NCBI RefSeq assembly: GCF_003692615.1
Contig: NZ_CP023540.1
Span: 1,674,001-1,738,000, forward strand
Length of the DNA stretch: 64,000 bases
Source of the DNA: Chryseobacterium sp. 6424
GTDB taxonomy: Bacteria > Bacteroidota > Bacteroidia > Flavobacteriales > Weeksellaceae
Direction: 5' to 3'
The notes under the pieces: generated by a model
The model's input: only the letters and a program-made list of their open reading frames with translations
Told to the model about the DNA's origin: nothing
Database searches by the model: none
Position numbers and translations under genes: made by a program
In this document: piece after piece, positions 51,937 to 61,497 of the stretch
How the letters are laid out: each line of letters begins with the position of its first letter
How positions within the stretch are numbered: position 1 is the first letter of the stretch

Positions 51937-53673
51937 TTACTTCCTTACCCGTTTTGGCCGTTTGGCTTCTTCCTTTGCCTTGGCTTCGTCTATGGCCTTC
52001 TGTGCCTGGTTATAGAGGGTATCTGCGGGTTCGTACTGTATTTCCTCATAACCGGGCGTGTCGAGGAAGATGTCTTCCCAGCGCCTCAGTCGGTCTTTAG
52101 TATTCCAGTTGAAGTCGGGGAAGAAGCGCCGCTCCCGCGCGATCAGGCTCATCGGATAGACATCTGAATTGGCGCCTACGTTGCAGGCGATGATCTGGAC
52201 CTTATTTTCATCAAACTCGGCTTCGATGGTGCCACAGGTTGACAGGGCTACGCCGATGCGCTCGACCTGTTTGGTGCTTTCATTCTGGTCGTCGGCATAG
52301 GTAATCGCCTGGGCATTGCCGATGACTTTTGCCAGGCTTATTTGGTTTTCTTTGTAATAAACCGTCATGAGTTTGCCTTTGACCTGGTTAAACTCGTCTT
52401 TCAGATTAAGCGAATCTGCCTTACTGATGGCGAAGGCGTTGCCAATGACTTTCAGCGAGTCTATATACTCTTTCTCGGTATCGAAGTAGGCTTCTATCTT
52501 ATCCCCGGTCACCTGTTTCTCGCCACTCCAGGCAATTGGCGCGCCGAAGAGGTGCATGATACCATCGGTTTCATTAAAACTTAAAGAATCTGCGCGCACC
52601 TGTATGTTCGATTTGTACATACGCGCCTTGCGAAACGCCCGCAAGAAACTCTTCTTTTTCAGCGGATCATTATCATCTACCTTTTGGTAAGCCAAGAGCT
52701 TCTGCGCAGAGAAGTACATGGAGTCTTTCTCTAAAATCTTCACGGCATAAGGTTTTTCCGTCATTACAGCAGAGTCTTTCTTCTCGTAGATTTCGCCGTA
52801 GCCGCCTTTCAGGTAGCGGTTTTCAGCAGGATCGCGCAGGGTAACGTTGCCTTTGGCCGTACCGAAGCCGCTGATCTGGTTAAAGTACATATCGTCTCCG
52901 GTAAGTGTTTTTCCGTTATAGTGTATGCGCGAATTCTTCTTTAGATACACCTCTTTTGAGTTCATGTTATAAGAACCGCGTTCGGTATAAATGAGATTTG
53001 AGGGATTCTGTTTGTTTGTAATGGTGGTAGGCCCGAAGAAATCTGCGGTGTTGGTAATTTGGTTCTGCTTGATGTTGCTGCCCTCCACGATATAATCTGG
53101 GTTGTTGATCTTTACGTTACCGGTAAAATCAATCATTCTGGTGGTAAGATCGTAGGTTGCAGAGCGGGTGTACATTACGTTATTAGCATCTGAAATGGTA
53201 CCGCCGGTATTGAAGTAGGCGACATTCGCGATACGGTCGTAATAGAGCGTCTCGGTCTTTATGGTCTGTCGAGGGTCTGTTAAGACAACATTCTTCTTGG
53301 CGATGCCTTTCTGCGTATTGCCGTCGTACTCCATCTCGCCGGCTGTAATGACAGAGCCGTCAGCATTCTGCAGCCTTACGTTACCGATGGCTTTCACGAA
53401 GTTCTCTTTCTCGTAGAAGATCACCTCATCGGCAAAGAGGACAGAGCCCTGCTGCTCGAACTGTACATTGCCACGAAAGAATGGGTTCCCGTTGTATTTA
53501 TCGGGGGTTTTCTGAAAGAAATCCGCATGTACGAGGCGTACTTTCTCGCCCTGCTTGGCGCCTTTTGCCTGATTGAAGTACGGATCTTTCACGAGTGGCG
53601 TGCCGGGTTGTGTGCTGATTTGTGCGGATAAGAAGGTGCCAACCAGCAGGAATAAAAGAAAAAAACGCTTCAT
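51937..53673 (-). CDS. OstA-like LPS-transport periplasmic protein
   Basis: A 578-residue exported protein (signal KRFFLLFLLVGTFLSAQ). It has repeated OstA/LptA-type beta-jellyroll segments: FRGNVQFEQQGSVLFADEVIFYEKENFVKAIGNVRL (split blocks about 66-101), DFTGNVKI, GTAKGNVTLRDP and KVIGNAFAI. The family is thought to help lipopolysaccharide cross the periplasm in Bacteroidetes. The C-terminus is lysine/alanine-rich (EAKAKEEAKRPKRVRK). ATG at 53673 shares its A with the TGA stop of the fur-like gene, so the two are translationally coupled. Confidence 0.87.
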   Translation of the reverse strand: MKRFFLLFLLVGTFLSAQISTQPGTPLVKDPYFNQAKGAKQGEKVRLVHADFFQKTPDKYNGNPFFRGNVQFEQQGSVLFADEVIFYEKENFVKAIGNVRLQNADGSVITAGEMEYDGNTQKGIAKKNVVLTDPRQTIKTETLYYDRIANVAYFNTGGTISDANNVMYTRSATYDLTTRMIDFTGNVKINNPDYIVEGSNIKQNQITNTADFFGPTTITNKQNPSNLIYTERGSYNMNSKEVYLKKNSRIHYNGKTLTGDDMYFNQISGFGTAKGNVTLRDPAENRYLKGGYGEIYEKKDSAVMTEKPYAVKILEKDSMYFSAQKLLAYQKVDDNDPLKKKSFLRAFRKARMYKSNIQVRADSLSFNETDGIMHLFGAPIAWSGEKQVTGDKIEAYFDTEKEYIDSLKVIGNAFAISKADSLNLKDEFNQVKGKLMTVYYKENQISLAKVIGNAQAITYADDQNESTKQVERIGVALSTCGTIEAEFDENKVQIIACNVGANSDVYPMSLIARERRFFPDFNWNTKDRLRRWEDIFLDTPGYEEIQYEPADTLYNQAQKAIDEAKAKEEAKRPKRVRK

Positions 53674-54146
53674 CACTCTTTTTTGGTGCCGTAGAAATAT
53701 AAGGAATGTGAGCTGATATTAACACCAAAGGCAGTCTCAATAGACTCTTTAATCCCCTGAATACGCGGGTCGCAGAACTCGATGATTTCCTCGATTTCTT
53801 TATCAGACCCGGTTTTGTAGATGACTAAATGATCGTGCTGCTTATCGAAGTACGACTTCTCGTAAGAGGAGGTTGAGAGTGTTTTTTCCCCGAACTGATG
53901 TTTACGGATAAGGCCTGCATCAAGAAAAATTTCGATGGTGTTGTAGATAGTGGCCTTTGATACGTGGTATTTCTTCTGCATCATCAGCAGATAAAGATCA
54001 TCTACATTAAAGTGATGATCCATCATATAGATCTCCTCCAGGATGGTGTAACGTTCGGGTGTGTTGCGAAATCCTTTCTGTAATAGATACTGTCTCAGGA
54101 CTTCTTTTATGGTAATTAGGTTAAGGTCTTTCTGTGTCGCTTCCAT
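53673..54146 (-). CDS. Fur-family transcriptional regulator
   Basis: A 157-residue metal- or peroxide-responsive regulator. Winged-helix part: GFRNTPERYTILEEIY, HHFNVDDLYLLM and SKATIYNTIEIFLDAGLI. The metal-binding dimerisation part has DKQHDHLVIYKTG, IEFCDPRI and SSHSLYFYG. The usual CxxC zinc pair is missing, which I recall as typical of this flavobacterial subfamily. The ATG at 54146 is chosen because the -7 element lies immediately upstream; earlier in-frame ATGs lie at or before that element. It overlaps the OstA-like gene. Confidence 0.9.
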   Translation of the reverse strand: MEATQKDLNLITIKEVLRQYLLQKGFRNTPERYTILEEIYMMDHHFNVDDLYLLMMQKKYHVSKATIYNTIEIFLDAGLIRKHQFGEKTLSTSSYEKSYFDKQHDHLVIYKTGSDKEIEEIIEFCDPRIQGIKESIETAFGVNISSHSLYFYGTKKE

Positions 54147-54151
54147 AGGTG

Positions 54152-54159
54152 CAAATTTA
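54152..54159 (-). promoter_or_regulatory. -7 promoter element of the fur-like gene
   Basis: TAAATTTG on the minus strand, 5 bases before the ATG at 54146; predicted leader 0-2 bases. Confidence 0.6.
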
Positions 54160-54233
54160 TTCATTTTATTCCAAATGAACACCTGGCGGTTTTCCGCAGC
54201 CACACCATGGGTTTTACCAAGCTTCGCAATGGG

Positions 54234-56222
54234 CTATGAGTTATAATGCCTGAAATCCACTTGCTGGATTTTTTTAGTAACTAGCTGCTGATCAAGCAAT
54301 GGTGCAGATTCTACAATGACATTGTGCGGAGAAACGCCCCACGCCTTGAAATCATCACTGCCGATATACTTCACGAAATTATAGATATTAAGGGTGATTT
54401 TTTCTTTAACGGTAAGTAAAGTATCGTTGATATAGGTATTATCAATGATAACATACTTAAGGTCTGGCGGAATATTGTGCGCGCGAAGTGACGGGTGACT
54501 GCTGCGCGAAGGGATGGCACCTTCTTCTGTAAGATCCATTAATACCTGGTCAAAATAATCATTGATACGTCTGTCTATTTTGAAACCTAAGAGGAAGTTG
54601 ATACGGTAAATGGTGCCTGGCATAATCTCGTCCACCGTATATTTAAAGGTAAACGGATCTTCCTGATTCACGATGTTCAGGATAAAATAATGATCGGCGC
54701 GTTTGGGTTGCTTCCGCAGGATGGAGTAAATGATCTTAGACTCGATTTCATCTTCTTTTTTTGCGCGGCTCAGGAAGGCAAGGTTGGTGGCATACTTGGG
54801 GATGGTTTCATCAAGCTTCAGGTCTTTGATGACGGGTACATATTTGTCGAGTTTTACAAATTTGATGAATTTGGCCTTGATAAGGCGCCCGTTGTACCAC
54901 GCATACATACAGACCGCAATGAAGCCACCCAACACCATGGTAAGCCAACCGCCATCAAAGAACTTGATGACATTGGCATAGAAAAAGCCTAATTCGATGA
55001 TTAGATATAACACGATGAAGGCAATGGCAAATCCTTTAAAAACCTGTGTACGCCGCAGCCAGAAGAACAGTAGCAAGGTCGTCATCAGCATGGTAATGGT
55101 AATCGTAAGACCATAAGCGGCCTCCATATGCTCTGATTTCTTGAAATATATCACGACTATGAAACACAGCACCATTAATCCCCAGTTGATTTTAGGGATG
55201 TACATCTGCCCTTTGATGCCCGAAGGATAATCAATCTGTTGATTTGGCCAGAAAGAGATTGACATGGCTTCTGAAAACATGGTGAAAGACCCTGTCAATA
55301 CCGCCTGACTTGCGATAATGGCAGCTGCTGTAGCCAATATGACCCCCGGTAAGATAGCCCATGCCGGCATGATACCAAATATGGGGTTGATCCCCTGTGC
55401 TACCAATTGATGATTATCTAAAAGCCAAGCACCCTGACCTAAATAATTAAGGATCAGCATGGATTTCACAAACACCCAGCTTACACGGATATTCTTTTTC
55501 CCACAATGCCCAAGGTCTGAATAAAGCGCCTCTGCCCCAGTCGTACACAGAAATACCGCACCCATAATAATAATGGCACTGGGTGAATGGGTGATGAGAT
55601 TATACGCATAGTAAGGATTAAAGGATTTAAAAATCTCTACATGATCAAAAATATGTACAGAGCCGAAGATCCCTAGTGTGAGGAACCATAATACCATCAC
55701 CGGCCCGAAGAATTTACCTATCGATGCCGTACCGAACTGCTGAACAATAAATACTATCGACAATATAAACAGGGTAATGGCCACTACCGGCGTATTCGGG
55801 CTGTAAATCTGCAACCCTTCCACCGCCGACATCACGGTCAGGGATGGTGTGATCACACTATCGGCCACCAAAGTTGCGGCACCAATAATCGCTACGATGT
55901 AGAGCCACTTTTTCTTCAGTCTTTTTACCAGTGAGTAAAGAGAAAGGATGCCGCCTTCCCCTTTATTATCGGCTTTCAAAGCAATCACCACGTATTTGAT
56001 GGTGGTTTGTAGCGTTAGAGTCCAGATGATGCAGGACAATGCACCTTCAATATATTCATCAAAAGGCATAGCGCTGCCAACGCCCCTGGCATTCACGATA
56101 GCTTTCATTACGTAAAGCGGCGAAGTACCGATATCACCAAAAACTATCCCGAGGGAAACCAAAACTCCTATAGCAGTAAGTTTCTTAGTATCGAAGTGAG
56201 CGCCTTCAACTGCGTTTGACAT
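54234..56222 (-). CDS. kup: KUP-family potassium uptake protein
   Basis: A 662-residue K+/H+ symporter. Residues about 15-450 hold some twelve membrane helices, beginning LTAIGVLVSLGIVFGDIGTSPLYVMKAIV, the KUP signature with GDIGTSPLY. The remaining about 200 residues form a soluble cytoplasmic domain (FILNIVNQEDPFTFKYTVDEI). Own promoter element; the fur-like gene starts 87 bases after its stop on the same strand. Confidence 0.96.
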   Translation of the reverse strand: MSNAVEGAHFDTKKLTAIGVLVSLGIVFGDIGTSPLYVMKAIVNARGVGSAMPFDEYIEGALSCIIWTLTLQTTIKYVVIALKADNKGEGGILSLYSLVKRLKKKWLYIVAIIGAATLVADSVITPSLTVMSAVEGLQIYSPNTPVVAITLFILSIVFIVQQFGTASIGKFFGPVMVLWFLTLGIFGSVHIFDHVEIFKSFNPYYAYNLITHSPSAIIIMGAVFLCTTGAEALYSDLGHCGKKNIRVSWVFVKSMLILNYLGQGAWLLDNHQLVAQGINPIFGIMPAWAILPGVILATAAAIIASQAVLTGSFTMFSEAMSISFWPNQQIDYPSGIKGQMYIPKINWGLMVLCFIVVIYFKKSEHMEAAYGLTITITMLMTTLLLFFWLRRTQVFKGFAIAFIVLYLIIELGFFYANVIKFFDGGWLTMVLGGFIAVCMYAWYNGRLIKAKFIKFVKLDKYVPVIKDLKLDETIPKYATNLAFLSRAKKEDEIESKIIYSILRKQPKRADHYFILNIVNQEDPFTFKYTVDEIMPGTIYRINFLLGFKIDRRINDYFDQVLMDLTEEGAIPSRSSHPSLRAHNIPPDLKYVIIDNTYINDTLLTVKEKITLNIYNFVKYIGSDDFKAWGVSPHNVIVESAPLLDQQLVTKKIQQVDFRHYNS

Positions 56223-56241
56223 TTGTTGTGATTTTAATGCG

Positions 56242-56249
56242 CAAATTTA
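56242..56249 (-). promoter_or_regulatory. -7 promoter element of kup
   Basis: TAAATTTG on the minus strand; leader of about 16 bases to the ATG at 56222. Confidence 0.6.
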
Positions 56250-56305
56250 TATTAAAACCTAATTACATGAATATATTATTTTAATAAACTTGCAGCAGCA
56301 TAAAA

Positions 56306-56327
56306 AAAACTCCCGGTTGGGAGTTTT
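56306..56327 (-). terminator. Terminator of pdhB
   Basis: AAAACTCCC (56306-56314), loop GGTT, GGGAGTTTT (56319-56327); T run follows on the minus strand, 5 bases past the pdhB stop. Confidence 0.88.
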
Positions 56328-56331
56328 ATGA

Positions 56332-57315
56332 TTAAGCTTTAATGTAAAGTGCTTTTTTAATTTCTTCTTTCACTTTCTCAAGTTTTGGGAACCATTCTGC
56401 GAATAATGCTGCGGAATATGGTGCCGGTGCGTCTGGTGTGGTAATTCTTTTTATAGGCGCATCCAGATAATCGAAAGCTATTTGCTGTACCATGTAAGTG
56501 ATTTCAGTCGCGATGGAACCCAGCGGCCACGCTTCTTCTAAAATAACCAGTCGGTTGGTCTTCTTTACAGAGTTGATGATGGTCTCATAATCAAGCGGGC
56601 GAACGGTACGAAGATCAATGACTTCTACCGATATGCCTTCTTTCTCCATATCTTCAGCTGCCTGCATCGCTAATTTCATGATTTTACCGAAAGAAACCAA
56701 GGTAACATCCTTACCTTCTTTCTTAATATCTGCTTTACCGATTGGGATGTAATATTCTTCTTCAGGGATTTCCATCTTATCGCCGTACATCTGCTCAGAC
56801 TCCATAAAGATTACAGGATCGTTGTCCTGGATGGCACTTTTTAACAGTCCTTTTGCATCGTAAGGGTTTGAAGGCACTACCACTTTAAGCCCTGGGGTGT
56901 TGGCAAACCAATTTTCCAAAGCCTGGGAGTGTGTTGCACCTAACTGACCTGCAGAAGCTGTAGGACCACGGAATACGATAGGGCAATTCCACTGGCCACC
57001 GCTCATCTGGCGAATTTTAGCGGCGTTATTGATGATCTGGTCTATACCTACCAGAGAGAAGTTGAACGTCATGTATTCTACGATCGGGCGGTTACCATTC
57101 ATGGCAGAACCTACGGCGATACCGGTAAAACCAAGCTCTGCGATTGGGGTATCTATCACTCTTTTGGGCCCGAACTCATCCAGCATTCCTTTAGAGGCTT
57201 TATAGGCTCCGTTGTATTCCGCTACTTCTTCCCCCATCAGATACACGGATTCGTCTTTGCGCATTTCCTCGCTCATTGCCTGGGCAATCACTTCGCGAAA
57301 AGTATATTCCTTCAT
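56332..57315 (-). CDS. pdhB: Pyruvate (2-oxoacid) dehydrogenase E1 component, beta subunit
   Basis: A 327-residue thiamine-diphosphate enzyme subunit. Start MKEYTFREVIAQAMSEEM; ESVYLMGEEVAEYNGAYKASKG (about 23-44), VDTPIAELGFTGIAVGSA-like and ATHSQALENWFANTPGLKVV are the beta-subunit marks. It is not followed by the alpha subunit or E2 gene; those must lie elsewhere. Flanked by its own promoter and terminator. Pyruvate as substrate is most likely but branched-chain acids are not excluded. Confidence 0.92.
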   Translation of the reverse strand: MKEYTFREVIAQAMSEEMRKDESVYLMGEEVAEYNGAYKASKGMLDEFGPKRVIDTPIAELGFTGIAVGSAMNGNRPIVEYMTFNFSLVGIDQIINNAAKIRQMSGGQWNCPIVFRGPTASAGQLGATHSQALENWFANTPGLKVVVPSNPYDAKGLLKSAIQDNDPVIFMESEQMYGDKMEIPEEEYYIPIGKADIKKEGKDVTLVSFGKIMKLAMQAAEDMEKEGISVEVIDLRTVRPLDYETIINSVKKTNRLVILEEAWPLGSIATEITYMVQQIAFDYLDAPIKRITTPDAPAPYSAALFAEWFPKLEKVKEEIKKALYIKA

Positions 57316-57336
57316 ATTTATTGAAAAATTAGATTA

Positions 57337-57344
57337 CAAAAGTA
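57337..57344 (-). promoter_or_regulatory. -7 promoter element of pdhB
   Basis: TACTTTTG on the minus strand; leader of about 17 bases to the ATG at 57315. Confidence 0.58.
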
Positions 57345-57371
57345 AGCATTTTTAGACAGAAGGCACAAAAA

Positions 57372-57393
57372 AAACACCCCAAGCGGAGTGTTT
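57372..57393 (-). terminator. Terminator of the DUF2147 gene
   Basis: AAACACCCC (57372-57380) and GGAGTGTTT (57385-57393) pair with one mismatch around loop AAGC; T run on the minus strand. Confidence 0.8.
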
Positions 57394-57413
57394 AGTATCT
57401 TTAGAAGCAGGTT

Positions 57414-57830
57414 TTAGTTCACTTTATGCCAAGTTTGCGTTTTCACAGCGATTCCCATTACGATGGCTTTCACTTTCAATTCATTTCCTTCGCGCACTAC
57501 TTCGGTTTTATAGGATTTACCGTCTTTTGGGTTGGTGATGGTACCGTTGACGAATTCTTTTCCGTCTTTAGAAAGTCCGCGGATAATTTCCAGACCGATC
57601 AATGGTTTGTTTTTACGGTCATCCTTACATTTCACACAGTTGGCATTTTCTGGCTTAATCAGCAGTTGGGTGATCTTGCCGTAATATTTACCATCATTTT
57701 TCTTAAAGATTTCGACGATAGATTTGGGTTTACCGGTTTCATCATCGATGGTTTTCCATTTACCTTCAATTTGGGCATAAGACAATGTTGCAAATAACAT
57801 GGCAACAAAAGCGAAGATTATTTTTTTCAT
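57414..57830 (-). CDS. DUF2147 exported protein
   Basis: A 138-residue exported protein: signal peptide (KKIIFAFVAMLFATLSYAQ), then EGKWKTIDDETGKPKSIVEIFKK, the DUF2147 opening, a cysteine pair NCVKCKDDRK near residues 67-77, and GKSYKTEVVREGNELKVKA. The two nearby cysteines could bind a metal or form a disulfide. Function unknown. Monocistronic. Confidence 0.9.
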   Translation of the reverse strand: MKKIIFAFVAMLFATLSYAQIEGKWKTIDDETGKPKSIVEIFKKNDGKYYGKITQLLIKPENANCVKCKDDRKNKPLIGLEIIRGLSKDGKEFVNGTITNPKDGKSYKTEVVREGNELKVKAIVMGIAVKTQTWHKVN

Positions 57831-57947
57831 TGATAAAATTATTTAATTTTTATTTTGATAAATGTAACTAAAAAAAGTTAAACACAAAATATTTTTATAT
57901 GCCAACCATTGCTTTCATTGCCTTACGGAAGATTTTAGGATTAAACA

Positions 57948-59870
57948 TTAGTTTAATTTCCGGTTAATCACACGGTCCATATAATCCTGATACCAGGCCT
58001 TGGCCTTCATTTGGCCCTGTTTTACTTCCGCGTTATTTATTTTGCCTATCAAATTATCTTCAAAACCTAAGTCCTGTTTGTCGTACAGTCCTGTGAATGA
58101 TTTCCCGTCGAAAAGATGAATGTAGTCGCCAATGATAAACTGCTCAAGCCCAGAGGAATTTACGATAAGATAATCCTCTGGCGTAGGAGTCACCAAACTA
58201 CGGCCCCAACTGCGGATTTTCTTGTTATATCCCATTAAGTCGGCAAGTGTAGGGTAAATATCCATCTGCTGGGCTGGCTGTGTGACAACGCCTTGTAAAC
58301 CATATCTTTCGTTCGGAGAATAGAATAATATGGGGATCGCAAAACGGTTCATGGCCTTTTCATATTCAGGATAACCTACCTGGTTGGTATGATCTGCTAC
58401 CAATACAAAAATGGTATTTTGGAACCACGGCATTTTTTTAGCGGTCTCGAAGAACTTTTTCAGCGCATAATCGGTGTAGCCAATCGGCGCATGGATATCA
58501 AGTGTTCCTTTCGGGAATTTGCCTTCGTATTTCTGTGGAACTTTGAAAGGATGATGAGATGATACCGAAAACATCGTGGCCATAAAAGGTTTTTTTTTAA
58601 CAGCAAGGGTGTTTGCGAAATATTGGAAAAACGGCTCATCCCAGATACCCCACATCCCATCGAAATCCGCATCATTGTTATATTCGGTTTTGCCATAATA
58701 ATGTTTGAAACCTAAAATATTCCCAAACCCCTGAAATCCCATTGACCCGTTGGGCGCACCATGAAAAAACGACGTGTCATAACCCATTTCATTGGATACT
58801 GAGACGATGGACTGTATCTTTTGGTTGGAATAAGGGGAACCGGTAAAAGCATCCTTCAGTGCCGGGATACCGGCAAGGATGGAGCTCATCCCATGGATAG
58901 ACTGGCGGCCGTTCGCGTAGGCATTTTCTGCGATCAGGCTATGCGCTGCCAGACTGTCGATAAACGGCGTGTAAGAAACAAAACCATCAATTTTTGTATC
59001 GCGGTTAAAGGCGCCGATGTATTCTTTACCGAAACTTTCGAGTATGAAAATAACCACGTTGGGTTTAGGCTCCTCTACTTTGCGGATATAGGTTTTATAT
59101 GGCTTAATATTTTGCTGGATGAAGTCATCATCCACAAACTTTACTTCTTTGAAATTATTACTGCCCAATGTCCGGAAAAACGAAAAAACACTGTTTAGCA
59201 CTACGTTTGCCTGTAACGGATTCTTTACATGACGGTTAGCATCCACCATATTGATAGGGCGTGTAGAGTGCCGGAAATCCCCGCGAATGCCACCAACCAC
59301 CAGCGTAGCCACCAAGCACAGCGTTACCACCGATGACACAAAATACTTCCACTTTACCAAGATATTTCGTGGCTGTATCTTTACTTTTTTATAAAGAAAA
59401 ACCCAAAGCGTCATCAGCACGATATACGATAATATCACAAAAGGATGCTCGAGTATCGAAACAAAAAACACCTTCGCCAAATTATCCTCATGCTGCGCTA
59501 CACTCATCGCCGCCATTGTAAGACGTGCCTGAGAGAATTTGTAATAAATGAAATCACCGAAATTCATCGCGTACGCTACCCCGTTGGTAATGAAATACAG
59601 CCAGAAAAGAAATCTCTGATAGTATAGCTTGGTATTCACCGTAAGTGGTACCAAACTAAGCAGGATGAAAAGCGCATTCACATACAGAATGGCCGTGGTG
59701 TCAAAAGCCGTCCCATGGTAAGTCAATACCAGATAATCCTGAACGCCATCTATTTTAATAAGATTCCGGTTAAAAATATAAAAAAGGAGTCTAGCGGCCT
59801 GGTAAAAAAGATACGCCAGAAGAATGCGGTAGAACAAGGTGGCAGTTTCCTGCAGTCGAAGGTCTTTCAT
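57948..59870 (-). CDS. LTA synthase/sulfatase-type membrane phosphotransferase
   Basis: A 640-residue membrane protein: about five N-terminal helices (10-200), then an extracytoplasmic alkaline-phosphatase-fold domain with NVVIFILESFGKEYIG (about 275-290), NGRQSIHGMSSILAG, where the Ser likely replaces the nucleophilic Thr of LtaS, GDMWGIWDEPFF-like and VADHTNQVG. Gram-negative relatives transfer phosphoethanolamine or phosphoglycerol to lipids or glycans, so LTA itself is not the product. ATG at 59870 is chosen over a TTG 4 codons upstream. Confidence 0.85.
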   Translation of the reverse strand: MKDLRLQETATLFYRILLAYLFYQAARLLFYIFNRNLIKIDGVQDYLVLTYHGTAFDTTAILYVNALFILLSLVPLTVNTKLYYQRFLFWLYFITNGVAYAMNFGDFIYYKFSQARLTMAAMSVAQHEDNLAKVFFVSILEHPFVILSYIVLMTLWVFLYKKVKIQPRNILVKWKYFVSSVVTLCLVATLVVGGIRGDFRHSTRPINMVDANRHVKNPLQANVVLNSVFSFFRTLGSNNFKEVKFVDDDFIQQNIKPYKTYIRKVEEPKPNVVIFILESFGKEYIGAFNRDTKIDGFVSYTPFIDSLAAHSLIAENAYANGRQSIHGMSSILAGIPALKDAFTGSPYSNQKIQSIVSVSNEMGYDTSFFHGAPNGSMGFQGFGNILGFKHYYGKTEYNNDADFDGMWGIWDEPFFQYFANTLAVKKKPFMATMFSVSSHHPFKVPQKYEGKFPKGTLDIHAPIGYTDYALKKFFETAKKMPWFQNTIFVLVADHTNQVGYPEYEKAMNRFAIPILFYSPNERYGLQGVVTQPAQQMDIYPTLADLMGYNKKIRSWGRSLVTPTPEDYLIVNSSGLEQFIIGDYIHLFDGKSFTGLYDKQDLGFEDNLIGKINNAEVKQGQMKAKAWYQDYMDRVINRKLN

Positions 59871-59887
59871 CAGTAAAAACAATGGCG

Positions 59888-59895
59888 CAAATTTA
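59888..59895 (-). promoter_or_regulatory. -7 promoter element of the sulfatase-type gene
   Basis: TAAATTTG on the minus strand; leader of about 14 bases to the ATG at 59870. Confidence 0.6.
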
Positions 59896-59952
59896 CACTA
59901 AATTCGTGTTTGTGCGATAGAAAGCCAGTTTCCGGAAATTTAAATAAAACCT

Positions 59953-59960
59953 TACTTTTG
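59953..59960 (+). promoter_or_regulatory. -7 promoter element of the pssA operon
   Basis: TACTTTTG; leader of about 26 bases to the ATG at 59990. Confidence 0.58.
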
Positions 59961-59989
59961 TATTACCTAATAAACAAAAGCATCCCTGC

Positions 59990-60703
59990 ATGAATTTCAT
60001 CAAAAATAATCTTGCCAACGCATTTACCCTCGCTAATCTGTTTTCAGGAAGTGTCGGTGTTATACAACTGCTTGCGGGTAATTATCACCTCACCGCGCTG
60101 TGCATCATCATTTCGCTGATTCTTGATTTTTTTGACGGTTTCGTGGCACGCGCGATGAAATCAAACTCTAACTTAGGCGCTCAACTGGATTCGCTGGCCG
60201 ACATGGTGAGTTTTGGCCTGCTGCCAGGCATTGTGATGTACGAGGCGCTGGAGCCATTCGGTCAACAGTTTTTGGGGATGCAACTGCCATTTAGCATACA
60301 ATATTTCGGGATCTTCATTGCTTTGTTTTCGTGTCTGCGACTGGCAATCTTCAATTTAGATGAGGAACAGACCTATTACTTCAAAGGTTTAAACACACCC
60401 TCCAACACCATATTGGTTTTCGGTTTGTACTATGCGTTTTTAGAGAATGGCAACTTTGCTTTCCTGTTTGAAAATGCGGCATTGCTTGTTCTATTCACCA
60501 TCATTTCTTCCTGGCTGTTGATATCGCCGATAAAAATGATTGCCATGAAGTTTAAATCAAAGAAAATCTCCGACAATTCCCCCAAAATTGTACTGTTGGT
60601 AGGTGCCATTGCTATTCTGCTCCTTTTCGGCATCACCGGCATTCCGCTAACTATGCTGTATTATCTGGCCGTTTCGCTGGTCTTCCAGAAAAAACTCGGC
60701 TAA
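59990..60703 (+). CDS. pssA: CDP-diacylglycerol-serine O-phosphatidyltransferase
   Basis: A 237-residue integral membrane CDP-alcohol phosphotransferase making phosphatidylserine, precursor of phosphatidylethanolamine. The catalytic motif D-G-x2-A-R-x8-G-x3-D-x3-D is complete: Asp49, Gly50, Arg54, Gly63, Asp67, Asp71. N-terminal LANAFTLANLFSGSVGVI matches bacterial PssA. Several membrane helices follow. Assignment to serine rather than another alcohol rests on length and flavobacterial precedent. First of three close-packed genes (gaps 16 and 13 bases). Confidence 0.88.
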   Translation: MNFIKNNLANAFTLANLFSGSVGVIQLLAGNYHLTALCIIISLILDFFDGFVARAMKSNSNLGAQLDSLADMVSFGLLPGIVMYEALEPFGQQFLGMQLPFSIQYFGIFIALFSCLRLAIFNLDEEQTYYFKGLNTPSNTILVFGLYYAFLENGNFAFLFENAALLVLFTIISSWLLISPIKMIAMKFKSKKISDNSPKIVLLVGAIAILLLFGITGIPLTMLYYLAVSLVFQKKLG

Positions 60704-60719
60704 ACTTTTATTAAAACTG

Positions 60720-61484
60720 ATGAATTTAAAACTCCATAAACCCCTTTGTACCTTCGATCTCGAAACTACCGGCACCAATGTTGCCAAAGACCGAATCGTT
60801 GAAATCAGCATTCTGAAAGTCTATCCGGATGCTTCGCGCGAGAGCCGCACCTGGCGTGTAAATCCCCAAATGTACATCCCGAAAGAAGCCACCGCCGTAC
60901 ACGGCATCAGCGATGATGATGTAAAAGACGCACCGAAATTCCCCGAAATCGCCCCCAAAGTGATGGAGATGATTACCGGCACCGATTTGGCAGGCTTCAA
61001 CAGCAACCGTTTCGATGTGCCTTTACTTGCGGAAGAATTATTACGCGCTGGTTTTGACTTCGACCTAAATAAGTTCAAACTTGTGGACGCACAGACGATT
61101 TTCCACAAAATGGAACCACGGAACCTTACCGCAGCTTACCGCTTCTATTGCAGAAAAGAACTTGTAGATGCCCATTCCGCGGAGGCTGATGTATTGGCGA
61201 CTTTCGAGGTGCTGGATGCGCAGGTAGGCCATTATCCGGATTTACCAAAGGATATTGCCGGTCTTAGCGAATTTTCCTTCCACCACAAATTTGCAGATCT
61301 AGCAGGTTTTATCGCTTATGATGCAGAACAGAAAGAAATCTTCACATTCGGGAAATACAAAGGCCAGCGCGTGAAAGACGTCTTCCAGAAAGATTTGGGA
61401 TATTACGGTTGGATTCAAAACGCTGATTTCCCACTTTATACCAAAAAAGTGCTCACTGCTATTCAGTTAAAAAGCAGATTTTAA
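60720..61484 (+). CDS. DEDDh 3'-5' exonuclease (DnaQ-like)
   Basis: A 254-residue exonuclease. Active-site acids: Asp13 and Glu15 in FDLETTG, Asp99 in NRFDVPLL, and His152/Asp157 in HSAEAD, a complete DEDDh set. The C-terminal about 60 residues (FTFGKYKGQRVKDVF near 216-230) form the small domain found at the end of ExoX-type nucleases. It is too short and differently organised to be a replicative epsilon subunit by itself; repair or RNA turnover are options. In the pssA transcript. Confidence 0.9.
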   Translation: MNLKLHKPLCTFDLETTGTNVAKDRIVEISILKVYPDASRESRTWRVNPQMYIPKEATAVHGISDDDVKDAPKFPEIAPKVMEMITGTDLAGFNSNRFDVPLLAEELLRAGFDFDLNKFKLVDAQTIFHKMEPRNLTAAYRFYCRKELVDAHSAEADVLATFEVLDAQVGHYPDLPKDIAGLSEFSFHHKFADLAGFIAYDAEQKEIFTFGKYKGQRVKDVFQKDLGYYGWIQNADFPLYTKKVLTAIQLKSRF

Positions 61485-61497
61485 AAAATATTCTTGT

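Noticed and set aside
53673..54146. Missing CxxC in the Fur-like protein as a damaged metal site
   Set aside because: I recall the same absence in other flavobacterial members of this subfamily, so it is probably normal for the group.
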